The notes: a model not told the origin generated them from the letters alone. Positions 48,540 to 56,758 are shown, counted from the first letter of the stretch. The stretch: 64,000 nt of DNA from CAVUDO01 sp963740255 (GCA_963740255.1 CAVUDO010000005.1:254804-318803); one strand, 5' to 3'. A program made the numbers and translations.

Positions 48540-48742
48540 CCCCGACCAGCAGGAGAGCGGCGGAGGCGGGAGGTGGCGTGGCCCAACAGCGGGAACGAAC
48601 CGGCGCAGTCATCGCAGAACTGCGAGCCGGCGGGTTTGTCCGCGGGCCAGTCACAGCCGTTGCACCAGCCCAGCGCGTAGCCCTCGTCACGACTGGCGGC
48701 ACGACTGGCGGCACGACGGCGGGGCAGGGGTGGGGTAGACAT
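48533..48742 (-). CDS. Small zinc-finger-like protein
   Basis: 69 residues with GWCNGCDWP and FCDDCAGSF (two CxxC about 20 residues apart). ATG 48742 has GGAGG 7 nt upstream, a strong site. Overlaps the following gene. Function unknown. Confidence 0.7.
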   Translation of the reverse strand: MSTPPLPRRRAASRAASRDEGYALGWCNGCDWPADKPAGSQFCDDCAGSFPLLGHATSRLRRSPAGRGW

Positions 48743-49252
48743 GGTGTGCCCTCCTCACGACCCCTCGGGGTCGGGTGGCTCGGGTGAAGTGGAAAGACAC
48801 GGGGGCGGGCGCGATCCTTAGCCGGGGTGCAGCCCGCCCCCGCGTCGTCTCAGGCGGTCAGCGTCAGACGCTCACCGGGTCGTTCTTCGTGGGCTTGGCC
48901 GAATGGCCATTCGAGGTGCCGGCCGAACCGGCCGGTGCGGCCATGCCGCGCGCGGTCAACGAGTACGCGACCTTGAACCGGCCCTTCATCACCTCCGTGC
49001 AGTACGGCTTGACCGTCAGGTGCTCGAACTCCACCGGCCGAAGACTCATCCCAGCCGGCAAACCCACCAACTCGGGCGGGGGCACCGGCTGGAACGGCGC
49101 GAGGATCTTGACCTTCACGGCCTTACTCGCACCCTTCGCGTCAGGGTCGTTGTCGAGCACCGTGACCTCCCACACCAGCAAGCCGGTGTCCGGGTCACTC
49201 TTCTGCTCACCACGCTTACCCTCAGCGAACTCGAACACCGGCGTGTCCCGCG

Positions 49253-50203
49253 TCAAGGAGTTGGCAGGATTTCGGTGGTTAGAAATGTCGGGGTGGTGGG
49301 GTCGGCCAGGCCCAGGTGGACCTGCTGGGGCCGGTTGAAGGCGATGGCCTCGTGCGGCCGGATCTCGTTGTACTCGCGCCGGTAGTCCTCGGTGTGCTTG
49401 GCGAGCATGAGCGCGTCGTCGATCTCGTCGATGTAGAGCCGTTCGTACTTGAGGGTGCCGAAGCCTCGTTCGCGGGAGCCGTTCTGCCCTGGTGACTTGA
49501 CGCGGGTGCGGACGTGGGTCAGCTCGGGGTGGGCGGCGATGAACGCCTCGAACCGGATCGAGCGGAACGGGCCGCCGTTGTCGGTCACGATCGTGACCAC
49601 CGGCAGCAACTCGCCGGTGTCGGCGTCGACCGTGGCCAGGTCGCTCAGCGGGTGGCCGAACAGGGCCTCGAAGTCGGCCAGCGCCAACTCCACGGCGGCG
49701 ATCGCGTCGTGCTGGTTGGCCGTTGGGGAGACGTGGAAGGGATGCTCGTATTTCGACCAGTAGTCCCGGCAGCCGGCCAGGCGCCAGGTGCCGCCGGTGG
49801 TGGTCTCGAACTCGGAGAAGTCCAGCTGCCAGACCTGGTTGGGCGCGGTGGGTTCGATCGCGAACGCGGCCCTGCGGCGTTCGGCCAGCTTGCGGCGTTC
49901 CCGCTGGTAGGCCGCGGGCAGGATCAGGCCCTCGCCGCGCAGCAGCCGCAGGATCGTGGCCTCGGACACCACATGCCCGTCGTGGCGGACCATGGCCCAG
50001 ATCTTGCGATGCCCCCACACCGGATGCGCCAGAGCGTGCCTGCGGGCCAGCACGGTAGCCGCGACCCGGGCCGGCCGCGGCCACGGCCCCTTGCTCGGTC
50101 GGCCGTCGCGGGCCTTGGCCTGCCACCGTCGCCAGGTCCGCTCGGGCATGTCGACCAACTGGCAGAACCTCGCGGTCGACATGCCCGCCTGAACGCGGAT
50201 CAC
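49253..50203 (-). CDS. IS3-type transposase OrfB (DDE integrase domain)
   Basis: 316 residues. HTH_21-like front (HPVWGHRKIWAMVRHDG), then the rve core: Asp in VWQLDFSEFET, Asp in VTIVTDNGGPFRS, Glu in GQNGSRERGFGTLKYERLY; later YNEIRPHEAI. All three catalytic acids are present. The GTG start overlaps orfA by 4 bp. It is unlike the first IS of this window, a separate acquisition. Confidence 0.9.
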   Translation of the reverse strand: MIRVQAGMSTARFCQLVDMPERTWRRWQAKARDGRPSKGPWPRPARVAATVLARRHALAHPVWGHRKIWAMVRHDGHVVSEATILRLLRGEGLILPAAYQRERRKLAERRRAAFAIEPTAPNQVWQLDFSEFETTTGGTWRLAGCRDYWSKYEHPFHVSPTANQHDAIAAVELALADFEALFGHPLSDLATVDADTGELLPVVTIVTDNGGPFRSIRFEAFIAAHPELTHVRTRVKSPGQNGSRERGFGTLKYERLYIDEIDDALMLAKHTEDYRREYNEIRPHEAIAFNRPQQVHLGLADPTTPTFLTTEILPTP

Positions 50204-50517
50204 CTCGAGGTCCTCGAAGGGCCCAGCCGGCCCTCCGCCGACTTCTTCCAGACCCGGATCTCCACCGCGGCCTCACCCAACGCCTGGGTCAGCTCGGCCA
50301 CCTCGGCCTCAAGCTGCTCCTCCCGGCTCGACGGCCCGGACCGGCCGGCCACCAACGCCGTCTTACCGGCCTCGAGGAACTCCGCCTTCCACCGGCCGAT
50401 CGACTGCTCGGATACCTTCTCCCGCCGGGCCGCCTCGGCGATCGTCATCTCACCGGCCAGCACGCTCAACACGATCCGCGACTTCTTTTCCGCCGGGATC
50501 GACGGGGGTCTTCCCAT
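50200..50517 (-). CDS. IS3-type transposase OrfA
   Basis: 105 residues. MGRPPSIPAEKKSRIVLSVL, the HTH EMTIAEAARREKVSEQSIGR, and a C-terminal coil (REEQLEAEVAELTQALGEAA). ATG 50517 has GGAG 9 nt upstream; TTG 50532 is an alternative. Overlaps orfB by 4 bp. Confidence 0.88.
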   Translation of the reverse strand: MGRPPSIPAEKKSRIVLSVLAGEMTIAEAARREKVSEQSIGRWKAEFLEAGKTALVAGRSGPSSREEQLEAEVAELTQALGEAAVEIRVWKKSAEGRLGPSRTSR

Positions 50518-50720
50518 CGTCTGACTCTCCAATCAGGACCTACTCAACGGCCCTGCCACAAAGTCTGACGCGCGACAGGCGACACCTCCGACGCCACCAA
50601 CGCCCCGTGAGCGAACACCAGATCGTGATGCACCGGGATCGACGGATTCCGCAACATGGGTTCCTCCTTGACTGGTCCGGCGCATGACCGGAACTTGATG
50701 GCTTGTTGGGTTGTACCGAC

Positions 50721-50749
50721 AACTTATCAGACCTGTCTGGCAGGGTCAA
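50721..50749 (-). promoter_or_regulatory. Promoter of the AICE transfer operon with flanking operator-like repeat
   Basis: Minus strand: -35 TTGACC (50749-50744), 17-bp spacer, -10 TAAGTT (50726-50721), reading into the split gene at 50657. Arms TTGTACC (50711-50717) and GGTACAA (50766-50772) flank it as an inverted repeat, a possible operator for the divergent GntR regulator. Confidence 0.65.
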
Positions 50750-50794
50750 CAGTTGTTAGCCTGTAGGTACAAACTCCGAGGTCAGAGAGGGCCA

Positions 50795-51568
50795 ATGAGC
50801 CTGAACCCGGCCGATCCGCGGCCGCTCTACCAGCAACTCGCCGCGTTGCTACGCGGTCAGATCCACCGCGGCGACCTGGCGCCAGGCGACCGCGTGCCCA
50901 CTGAGGGCGAGCTAGCTGAGACGTACTCCACCAGCCGAAACACGGTGCGCCTGGCGCTGAACGCGCTCCGGGTGGAGGGATTGATCGACTCCCACCAGGG
51001 CCGGGGGAGCTTCGTGCGAACCGCACCGCCGATGAAGTACTACGCCTCGCTCACCGGATCCCGGAAGAAGCGCCTTGAGGCAGATCGGCGGCAAGACACG
51101 TTCAGCCAGCAGGCGGCCGCGCAAGGCAAGCACGCCCACACCGTGAGCACGGTGGAGGTGCTTCCGGCGGTGGGGGAGGTGGCAGCACGCCTCGCGCTGG
51201 AAGACGGACGGCAGGTCGCCGTCCGACGCCGTGTCCAGTACGCCGATGATGAGCCGGTCCAGCTGGGGGACAGCTACTACCCGCTAGAGATCGTGCAAGA
51301 CAGCCCGATCATGAACGAGGCCGACGTGCAGCAGGGCACCGACCAGGTTCTCGAAGACCTCGGACACACACCGACGCGCTACGAGGATGAGATTACCTGG
51401 CGAATGCCGACCGCCGATGAAGCCACCAAGCTCCGTCTGTCGCCAGGAGTTCCAGTCGGCCGGCTCTGCCGCACGACCTTCGATCAGAACGAGTACCCCG
51501 TCGAGATCTACGACGTGCTCTTGCCGGCCGATAGGCACGTGTTGTTCTACGAGGTGTCGGCCGAGTGA
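50795..51568 (+). CDS. GntR/HutC-family regulator (KorSA position)
   Basis: 257 residues. The winged HTH is complete (PLYQQLAALLRGQIHRGDLA; EGELAETYSTSRNTVRLALN; QGRGSFVRT) and a UTRA effector domain follows (about 95-255; DDEPVQLGDSYYPLEI ... RLCRTTFDQNEYPVEIYDVL). In pSAM2, KorSA of this type represses the activator of excision/replication. ATG 50795 has GAGAGG 5-6 nt upstream. Its stop overlaps the acetyltransferase start by 4 bp. It is divergent from the transfer operon. Confidence 0.88.
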   Translation: MSLNPADPRPLYQQLAALLRGQIHRGDLAPGDRVPTEGELAETYSTSRNTVRLALNALRVEGLIDSHQGRGSFVRTAPPMKYYASLTGSRKKRLEADRRQDTFSQQAAAQGKHAHTVSTVEVLPAVGEVAARLALEDGRQVAVRRRVQYADDEPVQLGDSYYPLEIVQDSPIMNEADVQQGTDQVLEDLGHTPTRYEDEITWRMPTADEATKLRLSPGVPVGRLCRTTFDQNEYPVEIYDVLLPADRHVLFYEVSAE

Positions 51569-52155
51569 ACCTCGTCCCGGTCACCCTCAAAGGCCAACGC
51601 GTTCGGCTGGAACCGCTTGGCCGTGAGCACGCCGCCGACCTCTTGGAAGCCGCGCGGCACGATCACATCTGGACACACCTGGACGAGCCGACGCCGGACA
51701 GCCTCGCGGCCATCGAGGCATTCATCGAAGACGCCGATCGGGACCAGGCGACTGGTCGGCGACTGGCTTTCGCCATCATCGACACGACCTCGAACCAGGC
51801 CGTAGGCAGCACGAGCTATCTCGATATCCGATCCGCAGATCGCGGTGTCGAGATCGGCTGGACCTGGCTTACGCCGGCCGCGTGGGGGACCGGCACCAAC
51901 GCCGAGGCGAAGTACCTACTCCTCGCGCACGCCTTCGATGACCAGGACGCCATCCGTGTCGCCATCAAGACCGACCAGCAGAACGTCAGATCCCAGCACG
52001 CGATAGACGCCCTCGGAGCTACCCGCGAAGGTGTCTGGCGTAACCACCGCATCTTGAGCAACGGCCTGTTCCGCCACACGGTCTACTACAGCGTGATCGC
52101 CGAGGAGTGGCCAGCCGTGCGCACCGCTCTCCGCGCCCGGCTTGGCCTTGGTTAA
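51565..52155 (+). CDS. GNAT acetyltransferase (RimJ/RimL type)
   Basis: 196 residues. RLEPLGREHAADLLEAARHD, VGSTSYLDIRSADRGVEIGW, an acetyl-CoA-binding TPAAWGTGTNAEAKYLLLAH and NVRSQHAIDALGATREGVWR, the RimL-like pattern. Possible N-terminal or small-molecule acetylation; substrate unknown. GTG start overlaps the regulator's stop. AICE cargo, perhaps under GntR control. Confidence 0.85.
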   Translation: MNLVPVTLKGQRVRLEPLGREHAADLLEAARHDHIWTHLDEPTPDSLAAIEAFIEDADRDQATGRRLAFAIIDTTSNQAVGSTSYLDIRSADRGVEIGWTWLTPAAWGTGTNAEAKYLLLAHAFDDQDAIRVAIKTDQQNVRSQHAIDALGATREGVWRNHRILSNGLFRHTVYYSVIAEEWPAVRTALRARLGLG

Positions 52156-52527
52156 GACTTTCCATACGAGGTAGATGCGGCCGGCTCCGCCGACCGCGAG
52201 CGCCGCCCTGGCCGGGCACTGCGCCCGCCACACCTCCGGCGCGCGGCGCGCGCCCGCCCGGCGGCGCGCACGACGAAGACCCGCACACCACGGCGGAACT
52301 CCACCAGGTCCACGGGTCTTGACCAGTTGCCTTGCCCGACTGCCGGCTCACCCCCTCTCCGCACCAGCATCCGACACGAAGACCCGGCGTCAAGGTCGTT
52401 CGTCCAGTAGGGCGCTCCACCTTGACGCCGGATCTGCGAGCCGGGCAAGAGCTACGGAGGGGGCGGGGCGGGGGAGGGGTATCCGTGGAATCCCCGTAGG
52501 GGATGGATCGCCGTCGACGGATGCCGG
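52156..52527. other. Non-coding stretch with a long inverted repeat
   Basis: 372 bases, no gene supported. A 13-bp perfect inverted repeat (CCGGCGTCAAGGT at 52384-52396; complement at 52419-52431; 22-nt loop) and three AAGACCCG/CGGGTCTT motifs (near 52276, 52314, 52379) give it clear secondary-structure potential: a terminator for the acetyltransferase or a replication-related structure. Confidence 0.6.
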
Positions 52528-52977
52528 CTAGTTGTTGGCGTCGTCCGGGCGTTGAAGCTCGAAGTAGTCGTAGTAGTAGTTGAAGGTGACAGCCCATTTG
52601 TCGAGAAATCCAACAGTTCCGAGAATCCCTTGGAATGGCATTTGAAAACCGGGATCAGTAACAAATCCGACACGAGCCGTCCAGCTGTATTCTGAGTCTT
52701 GGGGCAAGCACAGCTCGACATCCTCAAACTGGACTTGGCGTATCGCTCCAAGTAGCGCGATTTCTCCCCTTTCGGCACCAGCCGCACCAATTCGCACAAG
52801 TAGCGCGTTCGCGGCTCCCCGGTCGAACACAGTGATCGGAGAGCCAGTGTCGATGAGTGCCCGAGTTGTCCACTCCGCATTGGGGCCAAGGAACAGCCGG
52901 ACATCGAGGGTCGGCCGAAGTTTCGGCGGATTACCCTCTTCGCGATAAGGAAACTTGTGGGGCGAGATTGGGCTAGC
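52528..52977 (-). CDS. Retropepsin-like aspartic protease domain protein, start codon unclear
   Basis: Open frame of 149 residues. LRPTLDVRLFLG, then the aspartic-protease signature RALIDTGSPITVFD, and later PFQGILGTVGFLDKWAVTF with the second-half G-x-L-G pattern, as in bacterial single-domain retropepsins that work as dimers. Oddity: the frame is closed by TAG at 52980-52978, and between it and DTGS there is no ATG, GTG or TTG; the first GTG (52830) would cut the active site in half. An ATC near 52965, or a base error, could be the true start. It follows the DUF5678 gene directly. GC content is low for this genome. Confidence 0.6.
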   Translation of the reverse strand, partial: ASPISPHKFPYREEGNPPKLRPTLDVRLFLGPNAEWTTRALIDTGSPITVFDRGAANALLVRIGAAGAERGEIALLGAIRQVQFEDVELCLPQDSEYSWTARVGFVTDPGFQMPFQGILGTVGFLDKWAVTFNYYYDYFELQRPDDANN

Positions 52978-53245
52978 CTACACCGATCATGATTACGTCG
53001 GAGGGCGGCGGAACGTACTGCGCGACTGCCCCACGGCCCTTCTCGCCCATCTCTTGAAGCTTCGGCACGAGATCCTGAGAGTTCGGGGCAGCAGCGATCA
53101 CCTTGCCGTTCTTGACAGCCACCCAGAGCCCGATCCAGCGGTCGAGGTCTGCCAACCGGCGTTCCGGTTCTATCCGTTTCTGACGCCCTCGCATACCATG
53201 ACGATAGCCAGCGCGACGCGCGACACGCCAGAAAATGTCTGTCAT
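52973..53245 (-). CDS. DUF5678-like small protein
   Basis: 90 residues. A basic N-terminus (RRAGYRHGMRGRQKRIE) is followed by the DUF5678-type core: RWIGLWVAVKNGKVIAAAPN, SQDLVPKLQEMGEKG, and AQYVPPPSDVIMIG. ATG 53245 has a GAGG-containing site 8 nt upstream. The last bases overlap the retropepsin frame, so the two are probably co-translated partners. Function unknown; low GC, AICE cargo. Confidence 0.72.
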   Translation of the reverse strand: MTDIFWRVARRAGYRHGMRGRQKRIEPERRLADLDRWIGLWVAVKNGKVIAAAPNSQDLVPKLQEMGEKGRGAVAQYVPPPSDVIMIGVG

Positions 53246-53266
53246 GACTTCGCCTCACCTCGTCTC

Positions 53267-53289
53267 GCGTAAGGCGAATCGCCTTACGC
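53267..53289. promoter_or_regulatory. 23-bp perfect palindrome, probable operator
   Basis: GCGTAAGGCGA - A - TCGCCTTACGC, 11-bp arms around one base, centred at 53278 between divergent genes at 53245 and 53318. Likely bound by the adjacent HTH protein. Confidence 0.8.
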
Positions 53290-53317
53290 CCTACAGCCAA
53301 CTGTACCGGAGGTCGTG

Positions 53318-53680
53318 ATGGCGAGCATCGCACTTCGTGAGGTGTCGGCGAAGGTGTTCGGCAACGAGAAGACCGCCGAGGTCGTACGAGCGCTTGCGGC
53401 GCAGAACCACACAGCCACGGCGCAGCAGATCGCGCAACGAACGGGGATCGGGCACTCGCTCGTCGGGGATGTGTTGAAACGGCTAGCAGCAGCATCTCTG
53501 GCGAAGCCGCTACCGAGGTCGCACACGCGGGGAGCGCTGTACTACGAAGCCGACCCCGACGATGAGGTGTGGGTAGCCATGGTTCGGCTGACAGACACCA
53601 TGTTCGACAGGCACGAGCGGACGGGTGATCTTGGGGACAGCGACGACTGGCTGGCTTCTCAAGTGCGGCCGAAGGTGTAG
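53318..53680 (+). CDS. Winged-helix transcriptional regulator
   Basis: 120 residues. An ArsR/MarR-like wHTH (VVRALAAQNHTATAQQIAQR; TGIGHSLVGDVLKRLAAASL; wing TRGALYYEADP). GGAGGT lies just upstream of GTG 53315/ATG 53318. Divergent from the DUF5678/retropepsin pair with the palindrome in between, which suggests autorepression and control of the pair. The gene's 3' end contains the right arm-type site of the element. Confidence 0.75.
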   Translation: MASIALREVSAKVFGNEKTAEVVRALAAQNHTATAQQIAQRTGIGHSLVGDVLKRLAAASLAKPLPRSHTRGALYYEADPDDEVWVAMVRLTDTMFDRHERTGDLGDSDDWLASQVRPKV

Positions 53681-53698
53681 CCGACCCTGTAGCCAAGA
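53675..53698 (+). promoter_or_regulatory. Putative right arm-type integrase/Xis site
   Basis: GTGTAGCC, GACC, CTGTAGCCAAGA: 20 of 24 bases equal to the left site at 40928-40951, same orientation. Located 92 bp inside attR and overlapping the last codons of the regulator. Confidence 0.6.
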
Positions 53699-53749
53699 CC
53701 CCAAATTTCGGTGGACGAGCGCGGTCGATGGCAGACAGCGAACCCCCGG

Positions 53750-55435
53750 TCATGCACGATCCCGGACGACCACGGTTGCCCTGCGCGGATTTTGCAAGGC
53801 GGGGGTTAGGGGTTCGAGTCCCCTCGTCTCCACCGACCTAACCATTGTGCGAACCGGGGTGTCTTCCTCGGCCTGGGCTTCCTGGCGTTGGCCGGGGATG
53901 GTGGTGCCGGGGCCGGGGATTCTGAACACGGGGATCGCTCCTTGTTCGGTGAGCTGGATTTCGGCGACGAGGGCTTCGATCGCGGCTTTGCGTTCGGCGG
54001 ACGTGCCGTTGGTGATGGTGTCGGAGAGGTAGTGGCGTAGCCGGTCGATGGTGGCCGGCGGCGGTTCGGCGGGTTCGGCGTGGATGGTGTCGGCGAGTTC
54101 GTCGCGGCGGGTTTTGAGTTGTTCGATTTGGTCGCGTAGCTCGCGGATACGGGGGCCGGCGGTGGTGTCGTCCATCGTGTCGTTCTCGAACGCGGTGTGG
54201 TAGCGGTCGATCGCGGCTTGCTTGTTCTTGATCTGTGCCCCGATGGCGTCGTGTTCGGCGTGGCGGTCGGTGTGGCTTTCGCGGTGGTGTGCGACGGCGC
54301 GGGTGATGGCGTCGGCGATGAGGTCGCCGGTGTCGGTGTAGAAGTCGTAGAGGGCTTGCAGGACGGCGGTGTCGGCTTCGTCGGCAGGCAGGCGCGGCGC
54401 GTGGCAGCCGGCGGGGCCGTAGCGGGCGCGGGAGAAGCAGGTGTAGTAGCGGTAGCGGCGGGTGCGGCCGGTGGCGGCGGTGCCGACGTATTTGTGGCCG
54501 CAGTCCGGGCAGGTGATGAGCCCGGTGAGGTGGTAGTCCGAATCGCTGGCGGCGCGTTGGGTGTGGGCGTCGGCGCGGGCGGCGGCGATGTCGCGGGCGC
54601 GTTGCCAGGTGGCCCGGTCGATGAGCGGTTCGTGGGCGTCGGGGACGTGGACGTCGCGGTAGGCGATGTCTCCGGCGTAGGCGGGGTTAGCCAGGATCCG
54701 GCCGACGGTGTACCCGGACCAGGGTTTGCCGGTGCGGTTGCGGACGCCGCGTCGGTTGAGTTCGGCGGCGATGCCTCGGGTGCCGGTCCGGTCGTGGGTG
54801 TACTGGCGGAAGATGTCGCGCAGGACCGGTGTCTCCTCCGGGTGCGGGACGAGCTTCTGGGTGTCCTTGTCGACGTGGTAGCCGAACGGGCGGGTCCCGC
54901 CGGCCCATTTGCCTTTGCTGGCCTTGGCCGACATGCCGTTGATGACCCGGTCGATGATCGTTTCCCGCTCGAACTCGGCGAACACGCCGAGGAGCTGGAC
55001 GAGCATCCGGCCGATCGCGGTGCCGGTGTCGAACGGTTCGGTGGCCGAGCAGAACGCCACCCCGGCCTCGTCCAGCTCGCCGAGCAGGTCGAGTAGGTCG
55101 GACAGGCGTCGGGAGAACCGGTCGACGCGGTAGACCAGCAACGCGTCGAACCGGCCCGCGCGCGCGGCTTGGAGGGCTTTCTGTAGTTCGGGTCGGTCGG
55201 TGGTCGCCCCGGACGCGTCGTCGCTGTAGGTCGCGACGAGAGCCCACCCGATTTGGGAGGCGACGTAGGAGGTCAGCGAGGAGAGTTGGGCGTCGATGGA
55301 GAACGGCTGGTGTTCGTCGTCGGTCGAGCGCCGCAGGTAGATCGCTACCCGGCGGGGTGTCCCGGCGGCGACGGCGAGGCCGCCGCGTGGGCGTTTGCGT
55401 TTGCCGGCTTTGGTGCCGGCGGTCGGACTGCTCAT
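53750..55435 (-). CDS. Large serine recombinase
   Basis: 561 residues. Resolvase domain with catalytic serine in AIYLRRSTDDEHQPFSIDAQ, DALLVYRVDRFSRRLSDLL and LGVFAEFERETIIDRV. Recombinase domain (PFGYHVDKDTQKLVPHPEET; LNRRGVRNRTGKPWSGYTVG) and zinc-beta ribbon (LITCPDCGHKYVGT, YTCFSRARYG..GC), then a coiled coil. Site-specific integrase of a second element. The C-terminal SVETRGLEPLTPALQ is encoded by the tRNA-Ala-derived attR repeat, so the gene ends in the attachment sequence. The start overlaps the upstream small gene by 4 bp. Confidence 0.93.
   Translation of the reverse strand: MSSPTAGTKAGKRKRPRGGLAVAAGTPRRVAIYLRRSTDDEHQPFSIDAQLSSLTSYVASQIGWALVATYSDDASGATTDRPELQKALQAARAGRFDALLVYRVDRFSRRLSDLLDLLGELDEAGVAFCSATEPFDTGTAIGRMLVQLLGVFAEFERETIIDRVINGMSAKASKGKWAGGTRPFGYHVDKDTQKLVPHPEETPVLRDIFRQYTHDRTGTRGIAAELNRRGVRNRTGKPWSGYTVGRILANPAYAGDIAYRDVHVPDAHEPLIDRATWQRARDIAAARADAHTQRAASDSDYHLTGLITCPDCGHKYVGTAATGRTRRYRYYTCFSRARYGPAGCHAPRLPADEADTAVLQALYDFYTDTGDLIADAITRAVAHHRESHTDRHAEHDAIGAQIKNKQAAIDRYHTAFENDTMDDTTAGPRIRELRDQIEQLKTRRDELADTIHAEPAEPPPATIDRLRHYLSDTITNGTSAERKAAIEALVAEIQLTEQGAIPVFRIPGPGTTIPGQRQEAQAEEDTPVRTMVRSVETRGLEPLTPALQNPRRATVVVRDRA
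53791..53834 (+). repeat. attR core (44-bp direct repeat)
   Basis: Identical to 40855-40898 over 44 bases. Only the tRNA 3' half is present; no acceptor 5' strand precedes it, so it is not a tRNA gene. It also forms part of the serine recombinase 3' coding end. Confidence 0.97.
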
Positions 55436-55626
55436 GGTGGCCTCCGTGGGCGCTCCTCGATGCGGTACCTGTGTCGTGCCAGTGCGGTGTGGGTGCCGGG
55501 GGTGGGCGTGGTGCCCACCCCGGCCGGGTCATGCGGCGTGGTCGGGGTGGTCGGGTGGTCGGTCCACCACCGGGCGATGAGTACGGCGAGTGCTTCCACG
55601 GCGGTGTCGTACTGGGCTGGTGTCAT
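55432..55626 (-). CDS. Small protein coupled to the serine recombinase
   Basis: 64 residues: MTPAQYDTAVEALAVLIARW, WTDHPTTPTTPHDP, ending RHRYRIEERPRRPP. Overlaps the recombinase start by 4 bp (ATGA), which supports expression. No clear Shine-Dalgarno sequence. Function unknown. Confidence 0.6.
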   Translation of the reverse strand: MTPAQYDTAVEALAVLIARWWTDHPTTPTTPHDPAGVGTTPTPGTHTALARHRYRIEERPRRPP

Positions 55627-55660
55627 GGTGGCCGTTTCGATCGGGCGATCCGAATGGGAT

Positions 55661-56758
55661 TCATCGACCCACCGGGCGTATCACGGTGACGGTTATCGCG
55701 CGGCTTTCCGACGCCGTTTGACGCTGCCGGTTCGGTGTGTGTTTGTTCGCATTCATCATACCCGATGCGGACGACATTATCGTCGGACTTTCGTACCATT
55801 CTCCCCCTGGGAAAGGCTCGTAGTGGTCAGTCGCTATTCGTGTACGCATTACCCGGTTGCCTCCTTTCTTGTGCTTATCCCCGCCGCTTATGCGGCGTGG
55901 TGGTCGGCGGTGGTGGGAAGGTCGGCCAGGCGTCGGCGGGTGGTGTCCCCGGCCGGAGCCACACCCCCCGGCCGGGTGGATGCCCGTTCCGCTGGCGGTG
56001 GCGACCCGCAGCCCACCGGTCACGCCTGGGTGGTCGCCCAGGCGGGCGCGCAGGGTGTGCTCTTGGCGGTGGGTCTGCATGCGGATGAGCACGGTGTGGT
56101 CGAGGTCGGCGGCGCGGTGTAGCCGGGCGTAGCCGGTGGGCTTGTCCAGGACCCGCCACGTCGGTTCGGTGGCGTTGTCGTACTCCAACCAGAACGACAC
56201 GGTGCGGCCGTCCTGGACCCACACGCCGTGCCCGTCGGGGTGGACCAGGTTCCCGGTGACCGTCCCGCAGGTCCGTTCGGACCACCACAGCGACAGTGCC
56301 GCACCACGGTTGTGCCGGGCGTGGGCGGCCAGGTCCACGAAGAACCCGTTGACGCCGAGGAGGTGCCCCAGCCGGGGACTGGCCGAGAGCCGGTTGGTCT
56401 TCGCCGCGAGGGTGCCCGCGCCGGGGGTGGGTGTGCCGTCGCGGGCGGCGATGAATGCCGCGCCGACCGGGCCGAGCATCCATCGCCACGACTGCGAACC
56501 GGGCCGCACACAGTCACGGAACCGGGTCAGCACCCCACGGGAGGTGAGCAGGTGGAGCCGGTTGCGGGCGGTGTGGACGTTGTCGAACCCGAGTGCTGCG
56601 ACGTGCTCGGTGCTGAGCACCTGGTGTTCGGCGAGCAGGTCGAGTAGCCACCGGTCCCGAGAAGTGAGCCGCCGTAGTTCACCAGCCACATCGGGTACAC
56701 CCGAGCGGGGGCGGGAGCCGGCCCGGCCGGGCCGATGAGCGCGTGATGTGGTGGTCAT
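55661..56758 (-). pseudogene. Replication-relaxation family protein with 3' frameshift
   Basis: N-terminal wHTH (LTSRDRWLLDLLAEHQVLST; HVAALGFDNVHTARNRLHLL) and the conserved core (LGHLLGVNGFFVDLAAHARH; LWWSERTCGTVTG; HPDGHGVWVQDG; FWLEYDNATEPTWRVLDKPT), a relaxase-like family of actinobacterial plasmids. At 55964-55969 six C (G on the coding strand) occur; with five, the protein would continue GGVAPAGDTTRRRLADLP and stop at 55888 (289 residues). As given it runs 365 residues with an unrelated tail. ATG 56758 with AAAGGTGA upstream. Function of at least the main domain may be retained. Confidence 0.78.

Larger units (their letters stand above)
49244..50577 (-). mobile_element. IS3-type insertion sequence number 2
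   Basis: 1334 bp. Ends TGTCCCGCGTCA (left) and TGTCGCGCGTCA (right, complement) form imperfect inverted repeats, with GGCAGG conserved a few bases further in. Target duplication GGCG at 49240-49243 and 50578-50581. It contains intact orfA and orfB in the same orientation as the interrupted gene; it may still be active. Confidence 0.88.
48864..50657 (-). pseudogene. Conserved small AICE gene split by a second IS3-type element
   Basis: The 5' part (ATG 50657, preceded by a perfect AAGGAGG; MLRNPSIPVHHDLVFAHGAL) is right of the IS. The 3' part (FEFAEGKRGEQKSDPDTGLL ... LPAGMSLRPVEFEHLTVKPY) is left of it. Removing the 1334-bp IS and one GGCG copy gives 152 codons in one frame. The product would be a beta-rich protein of the kind found first in AICE transfer operons, divergent from the GntR gene; function unknown. 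With the IS in place only a C-terminal fusion frame remains. Confidence 0.85.

Noticed and set aside
53791..53834. A second tRNA-Ala gene at attR
   Set aside because: Only the 3' half is present; the upstream sequence cannot form the acceptor or D arms.
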